From: Lepisosteus oculatus
Taxonomy: Eukaryota; Chordata; Actinopteri; Semionotiformes; Lepisosteidae
Direction of reading: 5' to 3'
NCBI RefSeq assembly: GCF_040954835.1
Contig: NC_090711.1
Span: 14,131,001-14,195,000 of the forward strand
Length of the DNA: 64,000 nt
Position numbers and translations under genes: made by a program
Shown: positions 41,401-51,340 of the stretch, piece by piece
Numbering within the stretch: the stretch's first letter is position 1
Layout: the number at the start of each line of letters is the position of its first letter
Notes under the pieces: generated by a model
Told to the model about the DNA's origin: nothing
Database searches by the model: none
The model's input: only the letters and a program-made list of their open reading frames with translations

Positions 41401-44400
41401 GGAGGCGGTGTGGGGCTCCGTCATGACCCTGCTGGCCCAGGCGCGCATCGAGGCCAAGGACTCGTCCAGCGCCCCGCCGCAGGTGCGGGCCAAGCGGGAG
41501 CAGGTCCTGGACATCATCGGGCTGCTGGAGCCCTTCGAGGAGGCCACCCAGGTGCTGCAGGGCGACGGGATCACCTTCTCCCTCATCATCCCTTCGCTCG
41601 TGGGCCTCGACAAGACCCTGGAGACCAGGTCCACCAACTACGCGCACTTCTGCAAGAGCCTGCGGGCTGGCCTGCACGCCAGGTTCCAGCCGCTCATCCT
41701 GCAGAGGGACCTGATCCTGGCCACGGTGCTGGACCCCCGGATCAAGCTGCAGCCCTTCCGGGACGGGAAGCAGGAGCAGGAGGACGCCTGCCTGACCCCC
41801 CCGACCAAGTTCCAAGCCAAGATGGTGGTGGAGTCCACGGCGGTCAACCTGGGGGTCTGGGGCGCTCAGGAGGACGGGGGCGTGAAGCAGGAGGACAGCC
41901 AGGAGGAAGACCCAGAAGAGGCGGAGTCAGCCGGCCCCGTGAGCTCCAACCTCAAGCACAAGAAGATCTTCAGCTTCTTCCAGCCCCCGGCCAAGACCGC
42001 CAAGTTCTCCGAGGTGGACCTCTACCTGGCGGAGAACCTGCTGGACGGCGACGCCTCACCGCAGGCCTTCTGGAAGGAGGCTGCCCGTTTCCCCCGCCTC
42101 CAGAGCCTGTCCAGGAAGCTCCTGGCCGTGCCGGCCACCTCGGGGGGCTTCGACCGGCTCTTCCCGCTGGCCGGCTGCATCGTGCGGGCCAGGAGGAGCA
42201 AGCTGCCCCCCCACACGACCGAGAGGCTCCTCCTGTACAGGGAGGCGCTCAAGAGCGCGGATGGCAGATAGCCCGCCCGTTAACAGTGGTCCGTGCCGGA
42301 GTGTAGTACAAGGGGGGAAACGAGCTATGTGGAGCGTGTGGATTTCAGGGCTCTGGCCCTGGTGCGAGTGGACATGAACACTGGTCCCTGTCTCTCCCAT
42401 CTGCAGGAAAAATGAATTTCCAATGTCAGCGATGTGTGAGGCAGTAACTTGTGGAGAAGGGGAGTGAGCATTCCCTCAGCGTCCCTTTTATTTCTTCTGT
42501 TGGTGAAAGCGTGTATCATAATGTCGCCCCATCATGTGCTTACGTAGCCCAGTAGGTTTAACTGTCAGGACCTTATTTAGCATTTCGGAAAAATCATTCT
42601 ATATAGTGTTAAAACGCGTGAATGTAGTCCTGGGATGCTGGCGAATCTGAATCTGTGGTGCTTTGTGGTCTAATGTATGGTATATGAAATACGTATGCAT
42701 ATTTACTGAGCAAACTTCATCTACAACATCAAAATCATGTTCGTTTTTTTGTATTAAAACTAAGTTGCATGCGGAATATAGTACTCTATAGCTGCTTTTT
42801 CTGATACATGAGCATGGGAGTTATAATTTTTCATTTTAATCTTTAAGAATTATGGCAGCCATTTCTTTTATAGACCTAACTAAACCTTTAATCAGTGTGT
42901 ATGAGACCTGAGTACTTTGGAAGCGACCTCAGTTTTTTTTTGTTTTGTTTTCATTTGTCAAAAGTGGCCTTGAGTTCTAACGAACACTAGCGACCATTCC
43001 ATTTGGTTATTGTGCATCTCCCGATGAATTTCATGCTGCTTTAAGATTTCTTAGCATTAAAAAATAATGTCCACTACCTTGTCTCCTGTGAGTTTCAAAA
43101 TTTTTCTTGCAAGTTGCAGTTTTGCGCGTAGCGATTACAGTCTCCAAAGCTACAGAGTGCCTGCCGTTACGCAGCAGGGAGATCGGACTAGCTGCTGGTG
43201 CTGTGCGCGTTGAGGGTCTGCCTTTTTGGCTGATGTGTCAGGAAAGCTTCCACAGAAGTCGATTGTGATGGTAGTACTGGGACAGGCCTAAAGCAGTTCT
43301 GTGGTGAACTTTCTTTACTCCAGTGACGTCCCCAGCCAGGCGGTGCTGACGTGCCCTGCTAAACAGACCGCGCCGCTTGCTTTCCCTGATGCGTCCCGCT
43401 GAGAGAGAGCTGAGCAGAAGAGAGACGCACTCAGTCAGCAAGGCTGATTAGTAAATAATTGTCTTGGTTTGGGTTCAGGGCTTTGAACCAAGTTCAAGTA
43501 CAGGCTTCATGAGCACATTTGAATTTCTTAACCTGCTGCCTGACTCATAAGAGCAACGAGTGAAGGCTGTTCACCCCATCTGGCTCTCTCGGTGGTTAGT
43601 AGCCAATTAGTCCGAATCCTTTCAGCCATTAATTGAAAAAAGCAAGGTTATCGGCTTCAACAACATGGCTGGGTAAAACGTGTAGGACATCCCTTTAAGC
43701 TTGGGAATGCATCACTCACACACATCATTATTCAGCTCCAGGACAGGAGTGTATTTGTTTCTGAAGCAGTAACTTAAATTGTGCACTGTATTCTGTTCTG
43801 GTGCACTGTACAATTGTAATAACACCCCTTGAAATAAATCATGCATTTTTAATGCATATGGTACTATTTTGGCAGTTTTTTTTGCCTTGCCTAGTAAATG
43901 GAACTATGAACACAGACAATTAAGTCTCTTTCATAGATGTGTGAAGTTCAGCATTTCCCATTAGAAAAGGCTCGTTTGTGCTGTGTGTATGTAACACTTT
44001 GCACTTGCCTACATTAAAGGCCATTTGCGTGATTTTTACAGTCTTGTATTCTGTCTCTTCTTCTCTACAGTTTGTAAAATAGTTGATAATCCTTCTATTT
44101 TGGCTTCTCCTGACCACCAAAATCTACGTTATATTAAGAGGAGCACTGGTCCCAGTACTGATCCATGAAGTACTTTGATACTGACATCTCAGTTTGAGTA
44201 TTTATCCCTCCTCTGTGTGTCCTACCTATTAAGCAGTTCCTAACTGAAAGACATGCATTGCATTGTTTAAAACGACATGTCAATATAACAAGCCTAGTGC
44301 TTGGAGTGCGTTTAGCGTATCGGTATGCTGTGACTTTAGGGTGAGGTGCTTTGGGCTTTGGAATCGGGTCTGAGCTCAGAATGTGGTGCTGCTGGCTAAT

Positions 44401-47400
44401 TTTATTTCTTTCTGCCCTGGAGAGAAGCATGAAAAAAGTGCATCTCGTCTGTCGTGAGTGATCTTGGGTCTGTTAATCCACTTCTCCGAGTGGTGCATTA
44501 AAGGGTTCAACGTTTTTCTTCCCTGCTTGGGAGCACTTATTTTTTTTACTTGACACGTACCTGTTTGAGCCTCATCTGAAAAACGTTCAGGCTTTTTTTT
44601 GCCTGAGCAGAATCAAAGCCACTCTGATAGTCGAGAGGAATTCTAGTTTGTCTTTATAGTGGATCCTTTTGAGGTTTAAAGCTATTCTTTTCAGAGCTGC
44701 TATTCTGGCTTGCCAAAATACCAGTTCACCGTTCTGCAGAGTGTTCTGTGACGAATTAAAAAAAACGATAGAACTGTCACTGAGTGTATAGTGAGGGGTT
44801 AGAGTGACTGGAGAGGAGGGGGTTTGTTCTGTTGATGTGGTATTAGCAGTTCTGTTCACCGGGTGCGTCCTGAGGGTGTAGTGAGTAGGACCCTCAGTGA
44901 TAAGTCCTAACCCTGTCAGCCGCTGTTTTGCTCTGAAAACCAGACAGGACGGGGGTCCTAACTATTCTGGTTGGTAGTATACCTGTCTGCCGTGAAGTAT
45001 TTTCATGCCATTGGGAATGAAGCACGTGGAGTTTCAGATCTTTATTTCGCAGCTTCTCTGTCTCCGACCTTGGCTTATTGGTGCATATCTGATGCATATC
45101 GGTGCCATATGCTGACAATATCTAAAATGTCAGCTGTCCATAGTAGATCTTCGCCTTTACGGCACTTTTTAAATGCAAACTTCATTGGCTTATTGGTATT
45201 GAAACAGGAAGGCTGATCTGCGCGTACGTTACAGTGGATCTGAGGGGCGCGGTGACCCCAGGCGTTGCTGGTGCAGAGGGTCGCTGTGCACCCACGTGGG
45301 ACCCGGAGCCCCGCGAGAGTGATCCGTGACCTCAGTCTCCCCCTCTCCCTCTCTCCCTCTCCAGGACCTGGAAGGCTGGTGTGACCTGGCCACCTTCGAC
45401 CTGTCGGAGGACAGCCAGGGCTCCGAGGTGCTGCAGTTCCGGCTGGAGGGGAGCGCCCTGCAGGAGCTGAGCCGGGGCAGCCGCGGGGAGCTGATCCCCA
45501 TCTCGCCCGGCGGGGCCACGCCCCCCTCCATCCTGACGCGCCGCGCCCGCCGCCGGCCCCCCGCGCAGTCCCCCGGCAGCAGCCTGATCGAGCTCAACGA
45601 CTCCATGACCCCGAAGAGCACCCCGGTCAAGATCCTGCCCTTCTCGCCCTCGCAGGTACCCCGCTATCGGTGATCAGTAGGTGGTGTTTCATCTCATTAT
45701 CTAACTAATCTTCCCTTGGATACAGGGTAACGCAGATTGGCTGCTGCTGAGATACAGGTAGTGGACAAAAAATAGGGGCATTGAGCCACCCCTGCTGGTC
45801 TGTGTGGCTTTTATGCACTACGGACTAGTCTAGACACACCTGGAATTCTGTGGAATTTTGCACGAGGGCACCATTTTTCCACAAGGAAGTCAATCATCCT
45901 ACACCTCGTTGGGGGAAGTGGAAATCACCGTCTCAGCCATCGTTCCAGAACATCCCATTAATGTTCGATTGGGTTCGGATCTGGCGACGGAGAAGCTCAT
46001 GACACATGGATGACGTTGCCCGGCTCAACAAACCATGGGCAGCCCTACAGTCGGATGCAAATGTTTGGGCATGTTTCACAGAATCTCTAAGTGAAAAGAA
46101 GTTACACAACTTCTGCAGGGTTCAGACCTAAACAGGACATATTTCTGCACATTTTAATGCACAGTTACTATTTATTTGCTCGGTTTGACAGATTGAAAAA
46201 AGATAAAATAGTAAGTGTGGCATTTGCAAAAGTTTAGACACCCTGTCAGTCACTACTTAGTAACACCTCCTTTGGCAGAAATCACAGCTTCCTAATGTTT
46301 CTTGTAGCCAGCTAGGAGTCTTTCTATTCTTGCTGTGTAATCCCAGTGTCCTGGCCAAATTTCCCCCTGGCCCTTACCAATCATGCCCTCCTAATAATCC
46401 CCATCTCTGAACTGGCTTCATCACTGTTCTCCTCCCCACTGGGAGCTGGTGTGTGGGGAGTGTACTGGTGCATCATCCAGGTGGGGCTTTACACTGGTGG
46501 TGTGGAGGGGAGTCCCCATTATCTGTAAAGTGCTTTGAGTGGAGTGTCCAGAAAAGCACTATATAAATGTAAGGATTATTATTGTAATAACTGTAAGCAA
46601 CTACAAGCCTGTCCTTTATACTCATACATGACCCTAAGCCTGCTAATCCCTCGCTTTTAATATATTTACATGTGTTATATATTTAACATCCCTTATTTAG
46701 TCCGCTCTTTCCTTGTTTTTGTCTACTACCTGTAAGTATACAGTATAAATTCCTGTGTCTTGGATTTTGGCAGGCATTACGAATGAGAGTCTCTGGTATC
46801 TCATGTTCTATATGGGTATTTTAGTGGGGGTATTTAGCAGTGGGCAGTGTAGCTGATGTGTTTATGCGTGCAGTAGCACAGGGTCTGACAGTGGCTGAGT
46901 GATCATGTCCGTGTGCTTGTCTGCAGTTCCTCAACATGTGGACCAAGCAGGACACTCTGGACCTGGAGAACCCTTCGCTCACTTCCACCCCCGTCTGCAG
47001 CCAGAAGGCCATTGTCAGCACCCCCCTGCACCGGGACAAGACCCCCCTCAACCAGAAAGACGGCTCTGTGTGCGTACAGACCCCCGATGGGCAGAGACCC
47101 TCTGTTTCCTCTTAGGATATAGCCCACAGCAGTTCTGGCTGCTGGGACGTCTCTGTTTCTGAACAGGACTCCTGTTCTCAGTTTTAAATGCTCTTGCATA
47201 TACAAGAACAGAGCATACCAAAAGTAGATGTTTGTAATATTTTATCATTTTATTTTTAAATTGGATATTTTTTGTTTTTCCGGCATTTGTAGTTCGTCAC
47301 TGGCTGTTCTGCTGTTGCTGTGAAGTTCAAAGGTCAAATGCATTGTGTTTGCCTTCCCAGATTTGAAATTATTTTCAAGGCCAATCCTATCCTATGGCTT

Positions 47401-50400
47401 ACACAGGCGATTCGAGCTGTCTGTTTCTCTGGAGGCCAGGGGCCACTGATCAGTCTGTGTCTGCGTGTGTGACCGTTGTTTTCTGTGTTCCTGCAGGTTC
47501 ATCACTCCCAACCACAAGGCGGACCTGAGCTCCACCCCTCGCACCCCCACGCCCTTTAGAACCGCCCTGGAGAAGTACGGCCCGCTGCGCCCCCTGGTGA
47601 GCCTGCGCCCCGAGTCGCGCGGGAGCGCCGTTGAGCTCCCAGTAACGCAGGATACCTGCAGAGCCCCATGGGAACTGAAAATCAAGTCTTGAAAACAGGA
47701 GGATAGCATGCTGCAACTCAAATTTAACAATAAAAGAGGACTAAGGACACTTGCGCAGCTCTGTCAAACTCCCCAGAGCTGTCTTTTGCACCTCATCTCT
47801 TTTTATTCTTTTATCAGTGGCATGCATAGTTGATTCATTTGAGTTGTATTGGCATGCTATCGGCATGTCTGTACGTGGCTTCATTTATGAAATTTAGGAT
47901 TTCTGTTTTCTGGGCCAAGGTAACTCCCACGACATCACCAGCCTCCTCAAGGGCCTGTTTTCAGGGGTTAAATTAAGTCGATGACAGAGAATCTGCGAGG
48001 GGTGGTGATCAGGCCAAGGGCTGGCTCGTGGCAGCGCTCAGCAGTCAATCCAAGTGCCGTCCCCCTGTGAGGAGGGCATGATCTCAACACTGGGTCCCAC
48101 TGTCCATCCACACAAAGAAAACTGAGGCTAAATCAGCTCAAAAGGGCTTTTATTCTCTTGTTCTTCTTGGATGAGACTCTCAGTTGAATAAGCTGCCGGT
48201 AGCCACATGAGTAAGAAGAGGTGAGCATCCTCCCCTCCTGCTCACCAGTGCTCTGAAGAAGGTTCCTGTTCTGGGTCCAAACCGACGGGCCCTTGTGCGC
48301 TGACCAGCACGTTCGCGAGTCGGAATGCGGTCTGGGTGGACACGCTGGGGCCTGCGGACTGTCTCTGCTCCGAGTGCACGGCCCGGCTGCAGTCTTTGTT
48401 GTATATTAAATCGCCAACAGCCCCCCACCCCCAGCCTGGAGGAGGACCTGAAGGAGGTGCTGCGCAGCGAGGCAGGGATCGAGCTGACCGCGGAGGACAA
48501 GACCCCCCAGGAGCAGAGACGCAAGCAGGGGGTGAGCGTGGTGGGGGGGCTCGGGGGGGCCTGATCGGATGGGTTGCAAGAAGTCCCCACGTTTGAAATG
48601 AGTTTTACTTTGTCACGAAAACGACCATTTCTGGAGAACACGCACATACAAGTGCGTTTTTCCGTAATGCTCTGCACTCACATTTCCAAGCAGCTTTTAT
48701 ACTTCAGATCATCTCCGTTGCAATAAGTAACTGCAAAGACAGACTCTTGCATATACATTAGAACTTAATGAGAAATTTCTGTACGTAGTACAATGGATAT
48801 TTTTAACTACGGAAATCCAGTAGGTCTGAAACGTCGCATGACTCTGCAAGCGTTCCAGGTGTCTCTCCCTCCTTCAGCACGCTCCGAGCACATTTAGCAC
48901 AAGCCTCTCCTCGCACACGCTGGTCAAAACCAGTGTTGTCTGTGAGAAGATGGGGCGTGTCCTTGACTGCGCAGGTGTGTGTCCGCTGTGTTAACCCCCC
49001 TCTCTCTGTTCAGCACCGCCCCCCGATGAAGAAGGTGCGGAAGTCCCTGGCTCTGGACGTGATGGACAAGGACAGCTCCACAGCGAGACCTCACCCCCAC
49101 AGAGCCCACTCCAGGCCCAGCCCAGAGGTACAGCTGCCAGAGCAATCTGACCGATGACTCGAGTGCTCAGACAGTAGTTAGGCTGTTGCTATGCTTGTTC
49201 CCATTAATAAAGCACATCCGTTACTGGGGGCACACCATCCTCCTGTCCACTTACGAACCGCCCAGTCCAGTGTCCAGCAGCACAGCGGACCCCAGCGCTC
49301 CTCCAGGAGATCCACTGTCTCCTCCGGCGTTTGATCCGGCTGAGTTCTTGATCACAGGAGAATTGATTTCAGTTTTCTGTTTCGGGCAGGTTTGTAAATG
49401 TTCAGTAGTTAAAAAAGGCCGGATTGGATTTAGCCAATTCAAAGCGGACCATCCTCTCGGTGTTTTTGCATTGTGTAAAACTACGAGAGAGGGAACATTT
49501 CCCGATTTTTGCCTGCAACCTTTCTGACGGGTGTTTTACAATAGTAGACTTGTTTCGGTAAGAGAGGAAGAAAAGAACTGGGGTTGTGTGCGGATGTCCG
49601 AGTGTTTAACTCTGTGAACGTATTGCCGGTGTGTGTGGAAGCTGAAGCTGTTGCACCTTGAGCCGACTCTGGAGAAACGGGGTACCAGGGCTGAAGTGGC
49701 TGGTGTCTGTTGCAGGCGGAGAACTTGCAGTCCGTCTCGCTCAGCTCCTCCTCGGCCTCCGTGAAGAAGGAGGACAGTGTCCTGGACCAGGGCTTCATCG
49801 TGGCCCCCGGCGATGTGACCCCTGACCCCAGCCCGGCACCTCCCACCCCGGTGAGTCCTGACCCACGTCGGAAAGCCAGCTGACCAAGGCTTAACTCCTT
49901 CATGAAGAGTGAGTGACGGGGCCCACTCAGGGCTCTGGGTGAGTGGGTGAGTGATGGGGCCCACTGAGGGCTCTGGGTGAGTGGGTGAGTGACGGGGCCC
50001 ACTCAGGGCTCTGGGTGAGTGATGGGGGCCCACTGAGGGCTCTGGGTGAGTGGGTGAGTGATGGGGGCCCACTGAGGGCTCTGGGTGAGTGGGTGAGTGA
50101 CGGGGCCCACTGAGGGCTCTGGGTGAGTGGGTGAGTGGGTGAGTGACAGGGCCCACAGGGGGCTCTGGGTGAGTGGGTGAGTGGGTGGGTGACGGGGCCC
50201 ACAGGGGGCTGTGGGTGTGAGTGACGTGTACTGCGCCGCTCTGGGGCTCCGTCCCTCACCCCCTGTCTGACTCGCAGATGTCCCAGGCCTGGGAGGCGGT
50301 GGTGTGCGGCCGCACGAAGGACCAGCTGATCATGACGGAGAAGGCCAGGCGATACCTGCGGGCGCTCAACCCCAACCCCCCCAACCGTGCTCTCATCCTG

Positions 50401-50406
50401 TCCTGA
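32364..50406 (+). CDS. MYBL2: MYBL2 (B-Myb) transcription factor, complete, 15 coding exons
   Basis: B-Myb is the DNA-binding factor of the MuvB complex that activates G2/M genes. Exons: 32364-32383, 34866-34962, 35112-35183, 35427-35519, 36375-36595, 37131-37284, 38374-38433, 39010-39222, 45365-45655, 46927-47069, 47497-47596, 48421-48531, 49014-49127, 49716-49850, 50278-50406. They sum to 1953 nt, 650 aa (human 700). The 20-nt first exon encodes MSWWPR plus two bases and joins in phase to give [11 protein letters not shown], the same spacing as human. Three Myb repeats follow, with tryptophans in [19 protein letters not shown] and [10 protein letters not shown] and ending [18 protein letters not shown]. 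The C-terminal part has [36 protein letters not shown], the MuvB-binding [17 protein letters not shown], the [14 protein letters not shown] block and final NRALILS. A BED-hAT coding unit sits in intron 39223-45364. Confidence 0.97.
33079..33086. promoter_or_regulatory. Consensus CRE palindrome in MYBL2 intron 1
   Basis: A perfect TGACGTCA lies next to a G run in GC-rich DNA. It is the full CREB/ATF site. Function is inferred from the motif and its position about 0.7 kb past the first exon. Confidence 0.4.
33582..34125 (+). repeat. 5S-rRNA-derived SINE, copy 8, joined to an L2 fragment
   Basis: This copy is in the first MYBL2 intron. Head variant gcagctcacagccggcagcc matches copy 6. The tail runs into the same LINE-derived sequence (gggcccacgccctctgccc) as copy 5. 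Confidence 0.87.
34126..34229 (+). mobile_element. L2 fragment attached to SINE copy 8
   Basis: Starting gggcccacgccctctgccca and passing through ggatttcgatcttcagctgt, it matches 17010-17115 almost base for base, then stops after gggttttaactg. It is the left end of the same SINE-L2 composite seen at copy 5. Confidence 0.82.
35692..36271 (+). repeat. 5S-rRNA-derived SINE, copy 9
   Basis: This full-length copy lies in the MYBL2 intron before the exon at 36375, ending in an ATT run at about 36270. It is followed by C-rich DNA that becomes the poly-C acceptor tract. Confidence 0.88.
36345..36370 (+). promoter_or_regulatory. 26-base poly-C polypyrimidine tract at a MYBL2 acceptor
   Basis: An uninterrupted run of 26 C lies immediately before gcag at the 5' boundary of exon 36375-36595, which encodes most of Myb repeats 2 and 3. 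Length may be unreliable in assembly. Confidence 0.8.
36640..36905 (+). mobile_element. L2-like LINE 3' fragment in MYBL2 intron
   Basis: The string gggccttctctcgctacgcc, then ccagagctctgggactct, corresponds to the GDRAFS..APKLWNSLP block of the L2 element at 17 kb. The tail is gaaagcgctttgagatgcta then tataagatgaag. It is frame-damaged and 5'-truncated. Confidence 0.75.
37605..37722. repeat. MITE-like family member E
   Basis: The blocks gtgctgaaatgtagaaagga, gacagctgaaacattgcctt and cttgttcctttacacctaat, then cactgacacagctccc, correspond in order to the MITE-like family at 24 kb. It lies in a MYBL2 intron. Confidence 0.6.
37730..38168 (+). mobile_element. Rex-like LINE 3' end with (ATCT)n tail
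   Basis: After a degraded ORF end (ttctgccataagactgtaca acgcatccac), the 3'UTR contains ctgttgcactgcagtttccc and ends gatcaataaagtatctatct, the usual 3' terminus of Rex-type fish LINEs. It is in MYBL2 intron 37285-38373. Confidence 0.75.
39696..42271 (+). CDS. BED zinc finger / hAT transposase-derived protein nested in MYBL2 intron (ZBED-like)
   Basis: Exon A (39696-39881) encodes a BED finger: [12 protein letters not shown], then CKLC, then FLRH and, across a phase-0 intron, the second His in TRHMKD. Exon B (40382-42271) encodes 629 aa ending in TAG. It has a hAT-like core: LDLWAS around the first catalytic-type Asp, [34 protein letters not shown], and a C-terminal dimerisation region with [20 protein letters not shown] and [20 protein letters not shown]. 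The frame is fully open for 1.9 kb with GC-rich third positions. The second Asp and the Glu of the hAT catalytic triad look replaced (SEAKSA, FDRLFP), so cut-and-paste activity is unlikely and domestication is likely. An in-frame TAA (39678-39680) precedes exon A and no ATG occurs before the finger, so an upstream exon must supply the start. The weak acceptor ttaaattccag is inferred. Confidence 0.82.
42272..43850 (+). other. Probable 3'UTR of the BED-hAT unit
   Basis: AT-rich non-coding DNA follows the TAG. A poly(A) signal AATAAA at 43833-43838 could end an alternative terminal exon. From 43850 to 45364 the intron shows nothing recognisable. Confidence 0.4.
45755..46330. mobile_element. DNA-transposon remnants in MYBL2 intron
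   Basis: Two adjoining relics. The left part (ggggcattgagccacccctg, then cattaatgttcgattgggtt) resembles non-autonomous DNA elements common in fish. The right part (gcaaaagtttagacaccctg, then aacacctcctttggcagaaa) matches the edge of a mariner/Tc1-type element. The class is tentative. Confidence 0.45.
46336..46590 (+). repeat. 5S-SINE, copy 10 (3' half only)
   Basis: Only the 3' part of the element is present, from the gtcctggccaaatttccccc block to the tail gctatataaatgtaaggatt. The 5S head is missing, which is typical of 5'-truncated retroposition or later deletion. It sits in a MYBL2 intron. Confidence 0.82.
47700..48320. other. MYBL2 intron 47597-48420, mostly unassigned
   Basis: No SINE or LINE block is recognised. 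The acceptor for exon 48421 is pyrimidine-poor (tatattaaatcgccaacag), yet the exon encodes the conserved [14 protein letters not shown] block, so the site must be used. Confidence 0.5.
49900..50225 (+). repeat. ~38-bp minisatellite of GTGAGT-rich units in MYBL2 last intron
   Basis: The unit is gggctctgggtgagtgggtg then agtgacggggcccactga, repeated about eight times with internal loss and gain of the gagtgggt block. It fills most of intron 49851-50277. Each unit carries one to three GGGTGAGT strings, which look like 5' splice sites. Confidence 0.93.
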
Positions 50407-51340
50407 GGCCCCCAGCCCGCCGAGTAAACCCTCTGCCCCTCCCTCTCCGGGGGCCCGGGGCGTCATCCTGCAGCCCCTCGCTGGCGGCAAGGCAGAGACC
50501 AGTCCGTACCGCCCTGTACTCGTCTCACTGGTCTTCTTCCATAGAGCTGGTACTCTCCTCTCCTGAGGGCGCCTGAGTAAAACCCGTGTGTTCAACTCCC
50601 AAACTAGAAAACTGTTGGTTTCCCCGATATTGATCTTGCTGATTCTCGATGCCTGCAGCCAAGCTGAACGTGTTGGTTGTAAATATGTTAGTTCTGTACA
50701 GGATGAATTAGATCAGTAACGGATTTAGGAAATGTGTCATTGTGGCCTAAAAGAAAGGAATATTCATGTGTTTATTAACAGTTACTTTTTATTCTCCATC
50801 CCTTTACTTATTTATTGAAAAATAACCATCAAAACCGCATTTAAAAAGGTCTCAAAACTCTTTGGTTTATCAGGCTGCTTTGCTTTTAGTTTTCTTTCAA
50901 AGTGCCTGTTCCATTTTATATTTTATAGCCTTTCTGATTAAGTTTGTAATCCTTAGTTGATCACAGCTTGTCACAATTTCTAAATCATTAATTCTCCTGA
51001 AACCCGATTGAAGTGATCAGGCAAAATGGAAAAGGGAGACGTCTGCTGTAGGACACAGTGAACAAGGGACTTCGCCATGTCTACCTCTTCCAAAATAGGC
51101 AGCTGGGACATTGATGGCGCGTGCAGCTGAAAACGCAGCCGAAGCCAGGGCGTCGGTTCCTGTCTGAGCAGGAGGCTGCTGTAGTGTGGCTGTGCAGCAG
51201 AGGGGCAGCCCAGACCTGGTGCTATACAACGGGCTGCCTGCAGCGTCCACCACACTGCGGTGGTGTGGGTCTCTAAAGCCATGGGCGATCACTGTCAGCT
51301 GTAAAGCAATGTCAATAAAAATGACCGCAAATTCCCTCTG
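50407..51340 (+). other. MYBL2: MYBL2 3'UTR
   Basis: Non-coding sequence follows the TGA at 50404-50406. A strong poly(A) signal AATAAA lies at 51314-51319. No other gene feature is visible. Confidence 0.6.

Noticed and set aside
40544-41815. 423-codon open frame on the minus strand
   Set aside because: It is the antisense shadow of the GC-biased hAT-derived exon, with Leu/Gln/Val/His-rich composition and no domain.
49900-50225. CRISPR-like repeat array
   Set aside because: Units are head-to-tail without unique spacers, within a vertebrate intron; it is a minisatellite.
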